Assembly (NCBI GenBank): GCA_946623195.1
Contig: CAMOQW010000001.1
Location: forward strand, 1-51,037
From: an uncultured Prevotella sp.
GTDB lineage: Bacteria; Bacteroidota; Bacteroidia; Bacteroidales; Bacteroidaceae
Direction: 5' to 3'
Length of the DNA: 51,037 nt
Shown here: positions 39,917-48,630 of the stretch, piece by piece
Numbering within the stretch: the stretch's first letter is position 1
Layout of the letters: each line of letters starts with the position of its first letter
The notes under the pieces: generated by a model
What the model was told of the DNA's origin: nothing
Database searches by the model: none
Seen by the model: only the letters and a program-made list of their open reading frames with translations
Made by a program: the position numbers and the translations under genes

Positions 39917-41725
39917 ATGCAGACAAACATCCACATGTCGGTTCTGGTGCACGACCAGGCGAAGAAATATGGTGACCGGGAGATGCTGATTTATCAGGAT
40001 TTCGGTGGTAGCGAGTGGAAATCGCTGTCGTGGAACCAAGTGTCTCAGACGGTCAGTCAGGTGTCGAATGCCTTATTGAACTTAGGAGTCAAGGTGCAGG
40101 AGAACATCGGTATTTTCTCACAAAATTCCGTACAGTACATTGAGTGTGACTTTGGTGCCTGGGGCATCCGAGCCGTCACCATTCCCTTCTATGCTACCAG
40201 CAGCGAGCAGCAGATACAGTTCATGGTCAACGATGCCAAGATCCGCTACCTCTTTGTCGGCGAACAGGATCAGTATGACAAGGCCCGCCGTATTTTCTCG
40301 CTTTGTCCGACGCTGGAGCGCATCATAGTATTTGACCCCATGGTCCATATATCGACCCACGACCCCAATGCAGTTTACTTTTCTGATTTCCTCAAATTGG
40401 GTGAGAATCTTCCCCGTCAGACGGAAGTAGAGAAGTTGCAGCAGGAGGCCTGCTTCGACGATGTGGCGAACATCCTATACACCAGCGGTACAACGGGCGA
40501 TTCGAAGGGCGTCATCCTCACCCATGGTCAGTACCATGCCGCTATGGTGGCCAACAGCAAGTGTGTACCTGTGACGGAGAACGATCGCATCATGAATTTC
40601 CTCCCCTATACACATATCTTCGAGCGGGGCTGGGCTATCTTGTGCCTCTATGCCGGTGCCAGAATGATTGTCAATACCTACCCCCAGCAAGTCCAGCAGT
40701 CTATGCGTGAGACCCATCCCACCTGTATGTCCGCTGTTCCGCGTTTTTGGGAGAAAGTGTATATGGCCGTGATGGATAAGATAGAACATTCGAGCACTGT
40801 TCAGCAGAAGCTGTTCAAACATGCACTCTCCGTAGGACGCCGTCACAATATCGAGTATCTCAGCCTTGGCAAGAAACCGCCACTGCCGTTGCACTTGGAA
40901 TACGAGATGCTGAACCGTACTGTGTTCTCGCTCGTTCGCAAGGAACTGGGCCTTGAGAATCCTCATTTCTTCCCGACAGCTGGTGCCGCAGTGAGTGCAC
41001 ATGTGGAAGAATTCGTCCATTCCATCGGTATCAACATGATTGTAGGCTATGGCCTGACGGAGTCGCTGGCCACTGTGTCGTGCGACCATTTGGGCGAACC
41101 CTATACCGTGGGCAGCGTGGGACAGCCTATTGAAGGCATCAGCATTCGCATCAGTGACGATGGCGAGGTGTTGCTGAAGGGTCCGACCATTACCAAGGGC
41201 TATTATAACCGGGAAGACCTGACAAAGGCTGCCTTTACCGATGATGGCTATTTCCGTACGGGTGATGCCGGCTATTTGAAAGACGGCGAACTGTTCCTGA
41301 CGGAGCGTATCAAAGACCTGTTCAAGACTTCAAACGGTAAATATATTGCTCCACAGATGATTGAGTCGAAACTGCTGGTCGACAAATATATTGACCAGAT
41401 AGCCGTGATTGCCGACCAGCGCAAGTTCGTGTCCGCACTCATCATTCCTGTGTATAGTCTGCTGGAGGAGTATGCCCGTAGTCATGGCATCGCTTTTGCC
41501 GACCGCGAAGCGCTTTGTCAGAACCCGCAAATCATGGAGATGATGAAGGAGCGTATCGACACCCTTCAGCAGCAATTGGCTCACTACGAACAGGTGAAAC
41601 GTTTCACGCTGCTGCCTCACCATCTCTCTATGGAAAAAGGTGAGTTGACTAATACGCTGAAGATACGACGTCGGGTACTCAACGAGAACTACAAGGCGGA
41701 GATTGACAAGATGTACGAAGAGTAA
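39917..41725 (+). CDS. long-chain fatty-acid-CoA ligase (AMP-forming)
   Basis: The 602-residue enzyme has the adenylation motifs of the ANL superfamily: the P-loop-like ILYTSGTTGDSKG near residue 190, GYGLTESLATVS near 377, and YFRTGDAGYL near 449 followed by TERIKDLFKTSNGKYI near 463. It activates fatty acids as acyl-AMP and then acyl-CoA. ATG at 39917 was chosen; an earlier in-frame TTG lies inside the -7 element. It ends five bases before prfB. Confidence 0.92.
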   Translation: MQTNIHMSVLVHDQAKKYGDREMLIYQDFGGSEWKSLSWNQVSQTVSQVSNALLNLGVKVQENIGIFSQNSVQYIECDFGAWGIRAVTIPFYATSSEQQIQFMVNDAKIRYLFVGEQDQYDKARRIFSLCPTLERIIVFDPMVHISTHDPNAVYFSDFLKLGENLPRQTEVEKLQQEACFDDVANILYTSGTTGDSKGVILTHGQYHAAMVANSKCVPVTENDRIMNFLPYTHIFERGWAILCLYAGARMIVNTYPQQVQQSMRETHPTCMSAVPRFWEKVYMAVMDKIEHSSTVQQKLFKHALSVGRRHNIEYLSLGKKPPLPLHLEYEMLNRTVFSLVRKELGLENPHFFPTAGAAVSAHVEEFVHSIGINMIVGYGLTESLATVSCDHLGEPYTVGSVGQPIEGISIRISDDGEVLLKGPTITKGYYNREDLTKAAFTDDGYFRTGDAGYLKDGELFLTERIKDLFKTSNGKYIAPQMIESKLLVDKYIDQIAVIADQRKFVSALIIPVYSLLEEYARSHGIAFADREALCQNPQIMEMMKERIDTLQQQLAHYEQVKRFTLLPHHLSMEKGELTNTLKIRRRVLNENYKAEIDKMYEE

Positions 41726-41730
41726 TTACA

Positions 41731-42852
41731 ATGATTACACAAGACCAACTGAAAGATGTCCTTGACAGGGCTGACAAGCTGAATCACTATCTGAAGATAG
41801 ATGAGAAGAAGATGGAGTACGAGGAAGAAGAGCTGCGTACCCAGGCTCCTGACTTCTGGGAGGACCAGAAGCGTGCGGAGGAACAGATGAAAAAGGTGAA
41901 GGGCATCAAGAAATGGCTCGACGACTATCAGGCCGTACGGACTGCTGCCGACGAGCTCCAATTGGCCTTCGACTTTTACAAGGAAGATATGGTGACGGAA
42001 GAAGAGGTCGACCAGGACTACCGCCACGCCATCGAGTCTATCGAGGCCTTGGAACTGAAGAACATGCTGCGCCAGAAGGAAGACCCGATGGATGCCGTGC
42101 TGAAGATCAATAGCGGTGCCGGAGGTACCGAGGCTCAGGATTGGGCACAGATGCTCATGCGTATGTATCAGCGGTGGGCAGAGGCTCATGGCTATAAGGT
42201 GAGCATCGCCAACCTGCAGGATGGCGATGAAGCCGGCATCAAGAGTGTCACCATGCAGATTGAGGGCGGTGAATTTGCCTACGGTTACCTGAAGTCAGAA
42301 AACGGTGTCCACCGGTTGGTGCGCGTGTCGCCCTATAATGCACAAGGCAAGCGCATGACTTCTTTTGCCTCCGTTTTTGTGTCGCCCTTGGTCGACGATA
42401 CCATCGAAGTGTATGTAGACCCGGCCAAGCTCTCGTGGGATACCTTCCGCAGTAGCGGTGCCGGCGGCCAGAATGTGAATAAGGTGGAGTCAGGCGTTCG
42501 CTTGCGATACTGGTACACGGATCCCGATACCGGTGAGGAAGAAGAAATCCTTATTGAGAATACCGAGACCCGCGACCAGCCCAAAAACAAGGAGCGCGCC
42601 ATGGCACTGCTGCGTTCTCAGCTCTACGACCGTGCCATGCAGAAACGCCTTGAGGCCCAAGCTAAGATAGAGGCAGGCAAGAAGAAGATAGAGTGGGGGT
42701 CTCAGATTCGCTCCTATGTCTTCGACGACCGTCGGGTGAAAGACCATCGCACCAACTATCAGACTTCTGATGTGGATGGTGTCATGAATGGCAAAATCGA
42801 CGATTTCATCAAGGCTTATCTGATGGAATTCCCCATTAATGATGAAGAATAA
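41731..42852 (+). CDS. prfB: peptide chain release factor 2
   Basis: The 373-residue protein has the RF2 layout, with the catalytic GGQ at residues 245-247 (SGAGGQNVN) and the stop-codon recognition loop. Two points stand out. The frame is continuous: there is no internal TGA near codon 25 and so no programmed frameshift as in E. coli. And the tripeptide that reads UGA, SPF in E. coli, appears as SPY (about residues 200-202). Whether SPY is normal for this order I cannot verify. It lies five bases after the acyl-CoA ligase gene, an unusual partner. Confidence 0.95.
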   Translation: MITQDQLKDVLDRADKLNHYLKIDEKKMEYEEEELRTQAPDFWEDQKRAEEQMKKVKGIKKWLDDYQAVRTAADELQLAFDFYKEDMVTEEEVDQDYRHAIESIEALELKNMLRQKEDPMDAVLKINSGAGGTEAQDWAQMLMRMYQRWAEAHGYKVSIANLQDGDEAGIKSVTMQIEGGEFAYGYLKSENGVHRLVRVSPYNAQGKRMTSFASVFVSPLVDDTIEVYVDPAKLSWDTFRSSGAGGQNVNKVESGVRLRYWYTDPDTGEEEEILIENTETRDQPKNKERAMALLRSQLYDRAMQKRLEAQAKIEAGKKKIEWGSQIRSYVFDDRRVKDHRTNYQTSDVDGVMNGKIDDFIKAYLMEFPINDEE

Positions 42853-42876
42853 ATAACCCCAAAATATTGAAATATT

Positions 42877-43023
42877 ATGGCAAACAAAAAAGTGAATGTA
42901 AAGCGTGAAGCCTATGCCAGGAAGCAGGAAGAGCAGGGCAAGAAGGTAGTATCATGGATTTTTGGCGGACTGATCGTCCTGGCCATTATCTACCTCATTT
43001 GGTCTTTTAGCATGATGGCATAA
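42877..43023 (+). CDS. 48-residue single-pass membrane protein
   Basis: ATG at 42877 opens a 48-codon frame: a basic, polar N-terminal half (MANKKVNVKREAYARK) and one hydrophobic helix (about residues 25-44) ending in FSMMA. Its stop overlaps the start of the CYTH gene by one base (TAATG). Codon use and position between prfB and the CYTH gene make it a real gene. No function is known to me; small inner-membrane proteins of this kind often regulate larger partners. Confidence 0.8.
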   Translation: MANKKVNVKREAYARKQEEQGKKVVSWIFGGLIVLAIIYLIWSFSMMA

Positions 43024-43517
43024 TGGCATTGGAGATTGAACGCAAGTTCCTCGTGCTTGACGACTCATACAAGCACGAGGCTTTTTCTAGTAGTCACATT
43101 CGACAGGGATACATCTGTAACCAACGCGGACGTACAGTTCGCATTCGTATTCGTGACCAGCGTGCCTATCTCACCATCAAGGGCCCTTCCACTGACAATG
43201 GCTTGTCGCGCTATGAATTTGAACAGGAAATTCCTCTCGCAGATGCCGAGCAGCTTATGCAGTTGTGTGAGCCTGGAATAATTGACAAAACCCGATGGCT
43301 GGTGAAAAGCGGCAACCATACCTTCGAAGTTGACGAATTTCATGGTGAACATGAAGGGCTCGTCGTTGCGGAGGTGGAGTTAAAAAACATTAATGAAAAT
43401 GCAATAATTCCCCATTTCATCGGGAAAGAAGTTACGGGAATACGCTGTTTCTACAACAGCCAATTGTGTACCTTTTCCTATCGCAGCAATCCTTTCTTCG
43501 AGGCTTCTAACGGCTGA
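43023..43517 (+). CDS. CYTH domain triphosphate tunnel protein
   Basis: The 164-residue protein begins with the CYTH signature EIERKFL (ExExK) at residues 4-10 and contains the further basic and acidic strand pairs of the triphosphate tunnel fold (VRIRIRDQRAYLTIKGP near 39-55, then FEVDEFHG and VAEVELK near 101-120). Known members hydrolyse inorganic tripolyphosphate or thiamine triphosphate, or cyclise ATP. Short bacterial versions like this are most often tripolyphosphatases. It overlaps the small membrane protein gene by one base and ends the prfB operon. Confidence 0.9.
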   Translation: MALEIERKFLVLDDSYKHEAFSSSHIRQGYICNQRGRTVRIRIRDQRAYLTIKGPSTDNGLSRYEFEQEIPLADAEQLMQLCEPGIIDKTRWLVKSGNHTFEVDEFHGEHEGLVVAEVELKNINENAIIPHFIGKEVTGIRCFYNSQLCTFSYRSNPFFEASNG

Positions 43518-43541
43518 ATTCTGAGCGCATTAAAATGCATT

Positions 43542-43597
43542 GCCTGGTTGTCAGGCTTGCCCGGCTCTGGGGCAAGCCAGTAGCTTGCTGCTTTTTT
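43542..43597 (+). terminator. terminator region with competing hairpins after the CYTH gene
   Basis: Three stems can form: GCCTG/CAGGC (43542-43546 with 43552-43556), GGCTTGCC/GGCAAGCC (43554-43561 with 43571-43578), and GCAAGC/GCTTGC (43572-43577 with 43583-43588). The third is followed by TGCTTTTTT and so is the terminator-like one; it shares an arm with the second, so the two exclude each other. It most likely ends the prfB operon. Confidence 0.65.
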
Positions 43598-43668
43598 GCA
43601 TTTGTTAGGGATGGAATTTGATTTATATCAAAAATACGTGCCCAAAAAGCAAAAGTTTGTTAAATTAC

Positions 43669-43700
43669 TTGGAGGTATTGTAGAATTTTTTATATATTTG
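43669..43700 (+). promoter_or_regulatory. promoter of the fimbrial locus
   Basis: TTG at 43669-43671, a 21-base spacer and TATATTTG at 43693-43700, with a leader of about 80 bases before the OmpA-like gene. The region 43598-43784 is A/T-rich and holds nothing else I can identify. Confidence 0.65.
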
Positions 43701-43784
43701 CAAAAATTTACGTGTAATAATTTCGCGCGTGTGCGCAATAAAAATAGAATTATCTTAGCCATAGTGAATGTAAAACTTAGCTTA

Positions 43785-45332
43785 ATGATGAGAAGACTGA
43801 CGGTTATCGGAGTTGTACTGCTGTTTGTACTCTGTGCACAGCAGGCCGTTGCTCAGAAGGTTACTTTGAGCAATAATCTTCTGTATGATGCTACTTTGAC
43901 ACCCAATCTTCGCATCGGTGTCCGTTTGTCTCCCCATTGGTCGATGGGCTTGACAGGAGGTTATCGCCCTTGGCCAACCGATGATAATAAGTCGCGTAAG
44001 TGGAAGCATCTGTTGGTGTCGCCCGACTTGCGCTATTGGACTGATTCGGTAGACGTGCACCATTTCTTCGGTCTGAACCTCATCTACAGCCATTACAACG
44101 TGGCCGACGTGAAGTTCCCCTTTGGCATGTGGAAGGAGGTTCGTGACGAGCGCCGCCAGGGTGACCTTGGCGCCATCGGTGCCTACTATGGCTATTCGTG
44201 GCCGTTGGGCCGCCATTGGAATCTGGAAGCACATATCGGTGCCGCCATCGGCTATACCAAGTTCGACCGCTATGAGTGTGGTCATTGCGGTACGAAGATA
44301 GGCAACGACTCCAAGTTCTTTGTGCTGCCCCAGGCCGGACTGAGCATCGTCTTTAACATTCCGGGTCGTCCGCGTCAGGTTGTGGAAGAAATCATTCAGC
44401 CTGTCTTACCCGTGGAACCCGAGGTTGTCACTGCCAAGGTTGTGGAGAAACCTTTTGTCCCTGCTGTCAGTCCTGTGCCCGACTTCACAGGCCGTGCCGG
44501 ACAGCTGCAGCAGGATAATCCCGTTTTGGCACATATCTCGGAATACAAGCCCTACGACCGTACGCGTATTCTGCGCAAGGAGAAAGGTGCCCTCTATGTC
44601 CACTTCCCCGTGGGCAAGAGCGTGCTGCAGACTGACTACCGTGAGAATGCCTCCACCCTTGACCGTATCGTTGACATTACCCGTCAGATTATGGCCGATT
44701 CCACCAGCAGCGTGAAGCGGATACAGATTGTCGGTCTGGCATCCGTGGAAGGCTCTCCTGCTGTCAACGAAAAGCTGGCCTCCAACCGAGCCCTGGCCCT
44801 GCAGCGTTATATACAGCAGCAGGTGGCTGTCTCCGATGCTGTGTTCGAGACGGTCGGTGGCGGTGCTGCCTGGGCTGAGTTCCGCGACCAGTTGAACGAC
44901 CTCGTGGCGGAGGGCGCCCAGCGTCACATCCACTTGGACAAGGTGATAGAAATCATCGACCAGGAGCCCGATGCCAGTAGGCGCGAGGGGCGCATCAAGC
45001 GGTTGGACAATGGCCGTACCTGGCAGTACATCCGGGAGCATGTGCTGAAAGACCAGCGTAACTCCGGTTACATCCGTATCTATTACGACTATGTTCCCGA
45101 CGGTGCTGCCGCCACCATCAACGATGCCAGCCAGTTGCTGCGACAAGGCCGCTATCAGGAGGCCCTGCGGCAGTTGCAGGCCGTGCGGCACGACGAGCGT
45201 GCCCAGAACGCCCTCGGTGTAGCCCTCTGGCAGACGGGCCAGCACGAGGAGGCCCTCCGCTGCTTCCGCCGTGCTGCCGCCAGTGGCAATGCCGACGCCG
45301 TAGAGAACCTGAGGCAGCTGGATGAACAGTAA
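43785..45332 (+). CDS. DUF3575 / OmpA-like / TPR outer membrane protein of the fimbrial locus
   Basis: The 515-residue protein has a signal peptide (to about residue 23), a DUF3575-type beta-barrel-like region (about 25-200: NNLLYDATLTPNLRIGV, HWSMGLTGGY), a Pro/Val linker, an OmpA peptidoglycan-binding domain (about 270-400; VNEKLASNRALALQRYI) and a C-terminal TPR (about 445-515). DUF3575/OmpA proteins commonly precede fimbrillin genes in Bacteroidales and may anchor or assemble the fimbriae. ATG at 43785 or 43788 is preferred; the open frame continues 63 codons upstream but crosses the promoter. Confidence 0.8.
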   Translation: MMRRLTVIGVVLLFVLCAQQAVAQKVTLSNNLLYDATLTPNLRIGVRLSPHWSMGLTGGYRPWPTDDNKSRKWKHLLVSPDLRYWTDSVDVHHFFGLNLIYSHYNVADVKFPFGMWKEVRDERRQGDLGAIGAYYGYSWPLGRHWNLEAHIGAAIGYTKFDRYECGHCGTKIGNDSKFFVLPQAGLSIVFNIPGRPRQVVEEIIQPVLPVEPEVVTAKVVEKPFVPAVSPVPDFTGRAGQLQQDNPVLAHISEYKPYDRTRILRKEKGALYVHFPVGKSVLQTDYRENASTLDRIVDITRQIMADSTSSVKRIQIVGLASVEGSPAVNEKLASNRALALQRYIQQQVAVSDAVFETVGGGAAWAEFRDQLNDLVAEGAQRHIHLDKVIEIIDQEPDASRREGRIKRLDNGRTWQYIREHVLKDQRNSGYIRIYYDYVPDGAAATINDASQLLRQGRYQEALRQLQAVRHDERAQNALGVALWQTGQHEEALRCFRRAAASGNADAVENLRQLDEQ

Positions 45333-45406
45333 ATTGAATAACAAACAAATACTTCTCAAATCAATTTTAGAATTAGATTATAGTAACAACCAAATTTTTT
45401 AGATTT

Positions 45407-47458
45407 ATGAAAAAGATTAAGTATTTTGCTTTGATGATGGCGATAGCTTTCACAAGCGCAATTGGGTTCACCGCCTGCTCTTCGAGTGACGAGACAGCGG
45501 CCGATGTCAACCCCACGTATGACGGAACTAGCGTCCGTACTGACTTTGCCTTTAGCATTACCAAGGCCTCTCAGGGTACTACGCGTATGTCTGGTAAAAA
45601 TGTACAAGAAGGAGATGGAAATGGATTCCTGGGCATGAAAGATATGTTTTTGCTGCCATTTAGCGAAGTGCCCGCTGCTGGTAAAACAACGAATTACACT
45701 TTCGGCTCAGTGCGTAATTATGCGCTCGGTTCTTTAACCACGACGGATATTTATGGGACAGGTGACCTCGCCGAAAAGTCGAGCAAAGTGTATTCGCTCA
45801 CAATTCCTGTTGGTACAAACAACCTCTTGTTCTACGGCATAGCAGATGGTGATGCAACACAAGGTGGATTAGGCCGGGATTTCGAAAAAGGTAAGGTGAA
45901 GAGTTCTTTGGCTAATACTGTTTCCAGTACTGATGACATCCTCTTTGACTTGGAATCTATTAAAAAAGATGGGCTTGGCACTGATGCAACAAATATTGCT
46001 CAATATCTTACGGCTATTGCCAATGCGAAATACACAGACAAAACAACAAGCCCTGCAACAGAAAAAAAATGGGCTAGTACTGTAACCACCGCTGGTTCTG
46101 ACGGTAATTACTCTGCCATTGCCTTGTTGTACACTAAATTCACCACGAATATAACTCAGTACGCTGGTTCTAAAGAGGCTGTTGAGCGTTTGGTGTTCGA
46201 TCTTTATAAGACTGCCTATGCTATCAATGGACAGAGTAATGTCACTGAAGTGCGGGAGATAGCCAAGGCTATTTGCAAAGCAATCGAAAATACTGGTGGA
46301 ACTGTTAGGTTGGTATTGAAAAACGGTGAAACGGAATTTTCAATAGATGACGAAACACCTCCCGATGAAAAGACAGCCGACAACTGGAAACCAGAACTTA
46401 AAGGTGTCAATCCAACTTTCCCAGCCAATCTTAGCCTCCCTATGGGTGCAGCACAGTTGACATGGAATGTTACTGACAAAGAGTTTAAATATAAACTTGA
46501 TGGTTTTAATAACCCCTCAACAAATATAGGAACAGAAACAACAGCTCTCATTACTGACTACCGCTATCCGTCTGAGATTATCTATTTCGACAATTCTCCA
46601 CTTCGCGCAACCTATCAGTATAAGCAAGTTGATGACTATCCTAAAACAACAAATGCTTGGGATGTCATGTATCAAGCAGAGACTTGGCCTCAAACTACTG
46701 TTGCAGCAACTACACGTGCCGTAGCCATGACCAACAACGTGAATTATGGTGTTGCCTTGTTGGAGACTACTGTGAAACTTGCCAGCACTTCTCTGACAGA
46801 TAACATGAAGGGAATTATAAAGGGTTCTGCGAAAGACCAGACTATTAACGTTGTCACAGAAGATGAATATAAGAGTATCGCTGATAAAAAATCTATCTTC
46901 AAAGTTACTGGCGTTCTGGTAGGTGGTCAGCCTAAGCAGGTTGGTTGGAACATGATTTCCAGCACTACTGATTACAATTCTGTCATCTACGACAAAGACG
47001 TGACTTTCAAAACAACTGCACTTTCAACATCACCAACTGCTGAGAACTATACTGTAGTCTTTGATAACTATGCTACTACGGGTGATCAGAAAGATGTCCT
47101 CATCGCCCTTGAGATTGTCAATGATGGCTGCGACTTTTATGGCGCAGAAGGACTGATTCCTGCTGGCAACACTTTCTATCTGATTGGTAAGTTGGACCTT
47201 ACAAACAATACTCAGGATTGGTCAAGTGGAGATAACAAGCTTCAAGCAGTTCGTCCAACCACCTACCGCATCACCAACGAAAGTACAAAGCGCGTCTTCG
47301 TTCAGGACTATAAGACTAAAGCCACCCTCACTTTAAAAGATGATGCACTGAAAAGAGCCTATAGTGCCATCCCCGACCTGCGTGCCACAGAAGTGCTCTT
47401 CGGTCTGTCTGTTGACCTCAAGTGGGAGCCGGGTATGACGTTCGACGTACAAATGTAA
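45407..47458 (+). CDS. Mfa1-like fimbrial subunit lipoprotein (first)
   Basis: The 683-residue protein has a lipoprotein signal peptide ending in FTAC (Cys 24), then the TTRMSG segment (Arg about 60), where arginine-specific cleavage matures type V fimbrillins in Porphyromonas gingivalis, and a C-terminal region with EIVNDGCDFYGAEGLIPAG typical of Mfa1-type subunits. Major subunits polymerise by strand exchange after cleavage. The gene is visibly A/T-richer than its neighbours: a hand count of 46021-46080 gives 40% GC, against 68% in a sample of the next gene. It probably encodes a major shaft or variable subunit. Confidence 0.85.
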   Translation: MKKIKYFALMMAIAFTSAIGFTACSSSDETAADVNPTYDGTSVRTDFAFSITKASQGTTRMSGKNVQEGDGNGFLGMKDMFLLPFSEVPAAGKTTNYTFGSVRNYALGSLTTTDIYGTGDLAEKSSKVYSLTIPVGTNNLLFYGIADGDATQGGLGRDFEKGKVKSSLANTVSSTDDILFDLESIKKDGLGTDATNIAQYLTAIANAKYTDKTTSPATEKKWASTVTTAGSDGNYSAIALLYTKFTTNITQYAGSKEAVERLVFDLYKTAYAINGQSNVTEVREIAKAICKAIENTGGTVRLVLKNGETEFSIDDETPPDEKTADNWKPELKGVNPTFPANLSLPMGAAQLTWNVTDKEFKYKLDGFNNPSTNIGTETTALITDYRYPSEIIYFDNSPLRATYQYKQVDDYPKTTNAWDVMYQAETWPQTTVAATTRAVAMTNNVNYGVALLETTVKLASTSLTDNMKGIIKGSAKDQTINVVTEDEYKSIADKKSIFKVTGVLVGGQPKQVGWNMISSTTDYNSVIYDKDVTFKTTALSTSPTAENYTVVFDNYATTGDQKDVLIALEIVNDGCDFYGAEGLIPAGNTFYLIGKLDLTNNTQDWSSGDNKLQAVRPTTYRITNESTKRVFVQDYKTKATLTLKDDALKRAYSAIPDLRATEVLFGLSVDLKWEPGMTFDVQM

Positions 47459-47566
47459 TAATATGTTCGCGCACAAGTGCATATAAATAAGGTATCAGAA
47501 ATGAGAAGCAATAGGATGACATATAGCCAGCATACAGGTAAGGGAGCCGTTCATGGTAATGGCTCC

Positions 47567-48622
47567 ATGAGACGTTTCTTGGTAGCCGTTACATGCTTCT
47601 CTTTTCTGATAGCCTTTTATCCGGTATTCGTCAGCTGCTCCACCATCGACGACGACCTGTCGGATTGCGAGAGCGAGTTCCACGTCAACTACGAGGTGAA
47701 GCTGAAGACCAATATCAGCACCCAGGTGCAGACCGTGCTGCGCAGCCGCTTCGAGACCGAGGTCGCCAACCTGCTGGAAGACTCGCTGAAGAACATCTTC
47801 CGCGAGTATGCCCACGACGTGGACCTGTCGTTCTACGTCGGCGACGACCGCCAGTTCCACGACTTCAAGCTGATGCGCGCCAATCAGGCCACCTACGAGT
47901 TGGAGCTTCCTGCCAACAACTACCGCCACCTGGCCCTGGCCAACATCGACGAGGAGGTGGAGGTAGACCTGGTGCAGGATGAAGTTATGGCGCAGTCGCA
48001 TCTTGTCCAGGAGGTCGCCGACACCATCGACGGCCACCAGACGGGCCTCTTCTCAGCCCGTCAGGACATGAACATCATCGGCAATCGCGACCAGACCTTC
48101 GACGTGACGCTCTATATGGTCAACTGCGCCAGCATCCTGGTGCTGCGCACCGACAATGTGGCCTACGACGATGTGAAGGTCTATGGCACCGACTTTGCCG
48201 ACGGCTTCATGGTGAACGACAGCATCTACCGCTTCACGCGGAATTTCGTGGTCCGCGACCTGCGCGTCACCCAGCCGCCCGTCGAGCGCGAGGTGTTCTA
48301 TAGCGTCACCTTCCCCAGCCACGACACCGCCAAGGAAGCCCAGGCCGCAGCACCGCGTCGCAGCAGTGGCGTCGGCATTGACGACGACGGCACCACGGGT
48401 GCCGACGACAGCGAGCGCATCTGGCGCAAGTTCGTCTATGTCACGCTGCCCGACGGCTCCGTCACGCGTACGGTGGTGAATGTGCGGCAGCCGCTGAATG
48501 CCGGTCAGATTTTTATCATTTATGCCTACCTCAAACCAGACGGCAGCATCTATTCGCCCAACGTGGAGGTGTCGACATCCGTCACGCTCGACTGGAAAGA
48601 GGGACTGGTTATTGACTATTGA
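47567..48622 (+). CDS. FimB/Mfa2 family fimbrial anchor lipoprotein
   Basis: The 351-residue protein starts MRRFLVAVTCFSFLIAFYPV and has a lipobox FVSC (Cys about 24) followed by STIDDDLSDC, typical of FimB/Mfa2 proteins, which anchor the fimbria in the outer membrane and limit its length. The rest is beta-rich. In-frame starts lie up to 30 codons upstream, but they precede an unusual hydrophilic stretch (QHTGKGAVHGNG), so the ATG just before the signal peptide was chosen. It lies between two Mfa1-like genes and overlaps the second through a TTGA junction if an upstream TTG is used there. Confidence 0.85.
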   Translation: MRRFLVAVTCFSFLIAFYPVFVSCSTIDDDLSDCESEFHVNYEVKLKTNISTQVQTVLRSRFETEVANLLEDSLKNIFREYAHDVDLSFYVGDDRQFHDFKLMRANQATYELELPANNYRHLALANIDEEVEVDLVQDEVMAQSHLVQEVADTIDGHQTGLFSARQDMNIIGNRDQTFDVTLYMVNCASILVLRTDNVAYDDVKVYGTDFADGFMVNDSIYRFTRNFVVRDLRVTQPPVEREVFYSVTFPSHDTAKEAQAAAPRRSSGVGIDDDGTTGADDSERIWRKFVYVTLPDGSVTRTVVNVRQPLNAGQIFIIYAYLKPDGSIYSPNVEVSTSVTLDWKEGLVIDY

Positions 48623-48630
48623 AAACAGAT

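Noticed and set aside
41731..41830. Programmed frameshift site in prfB
   Set aside because: The frame is continuous from ATG to stop with no in-frame or adjacent TGA at the usual site (here TATCTGAAG).
43596..43784. 63-codon upstream extension of the OmpA-like protein
   Set aside because: The stretch crosses the promoter -7 element at 43693-43700 and precedes a clear signal peptide, so it is very probably not translated.
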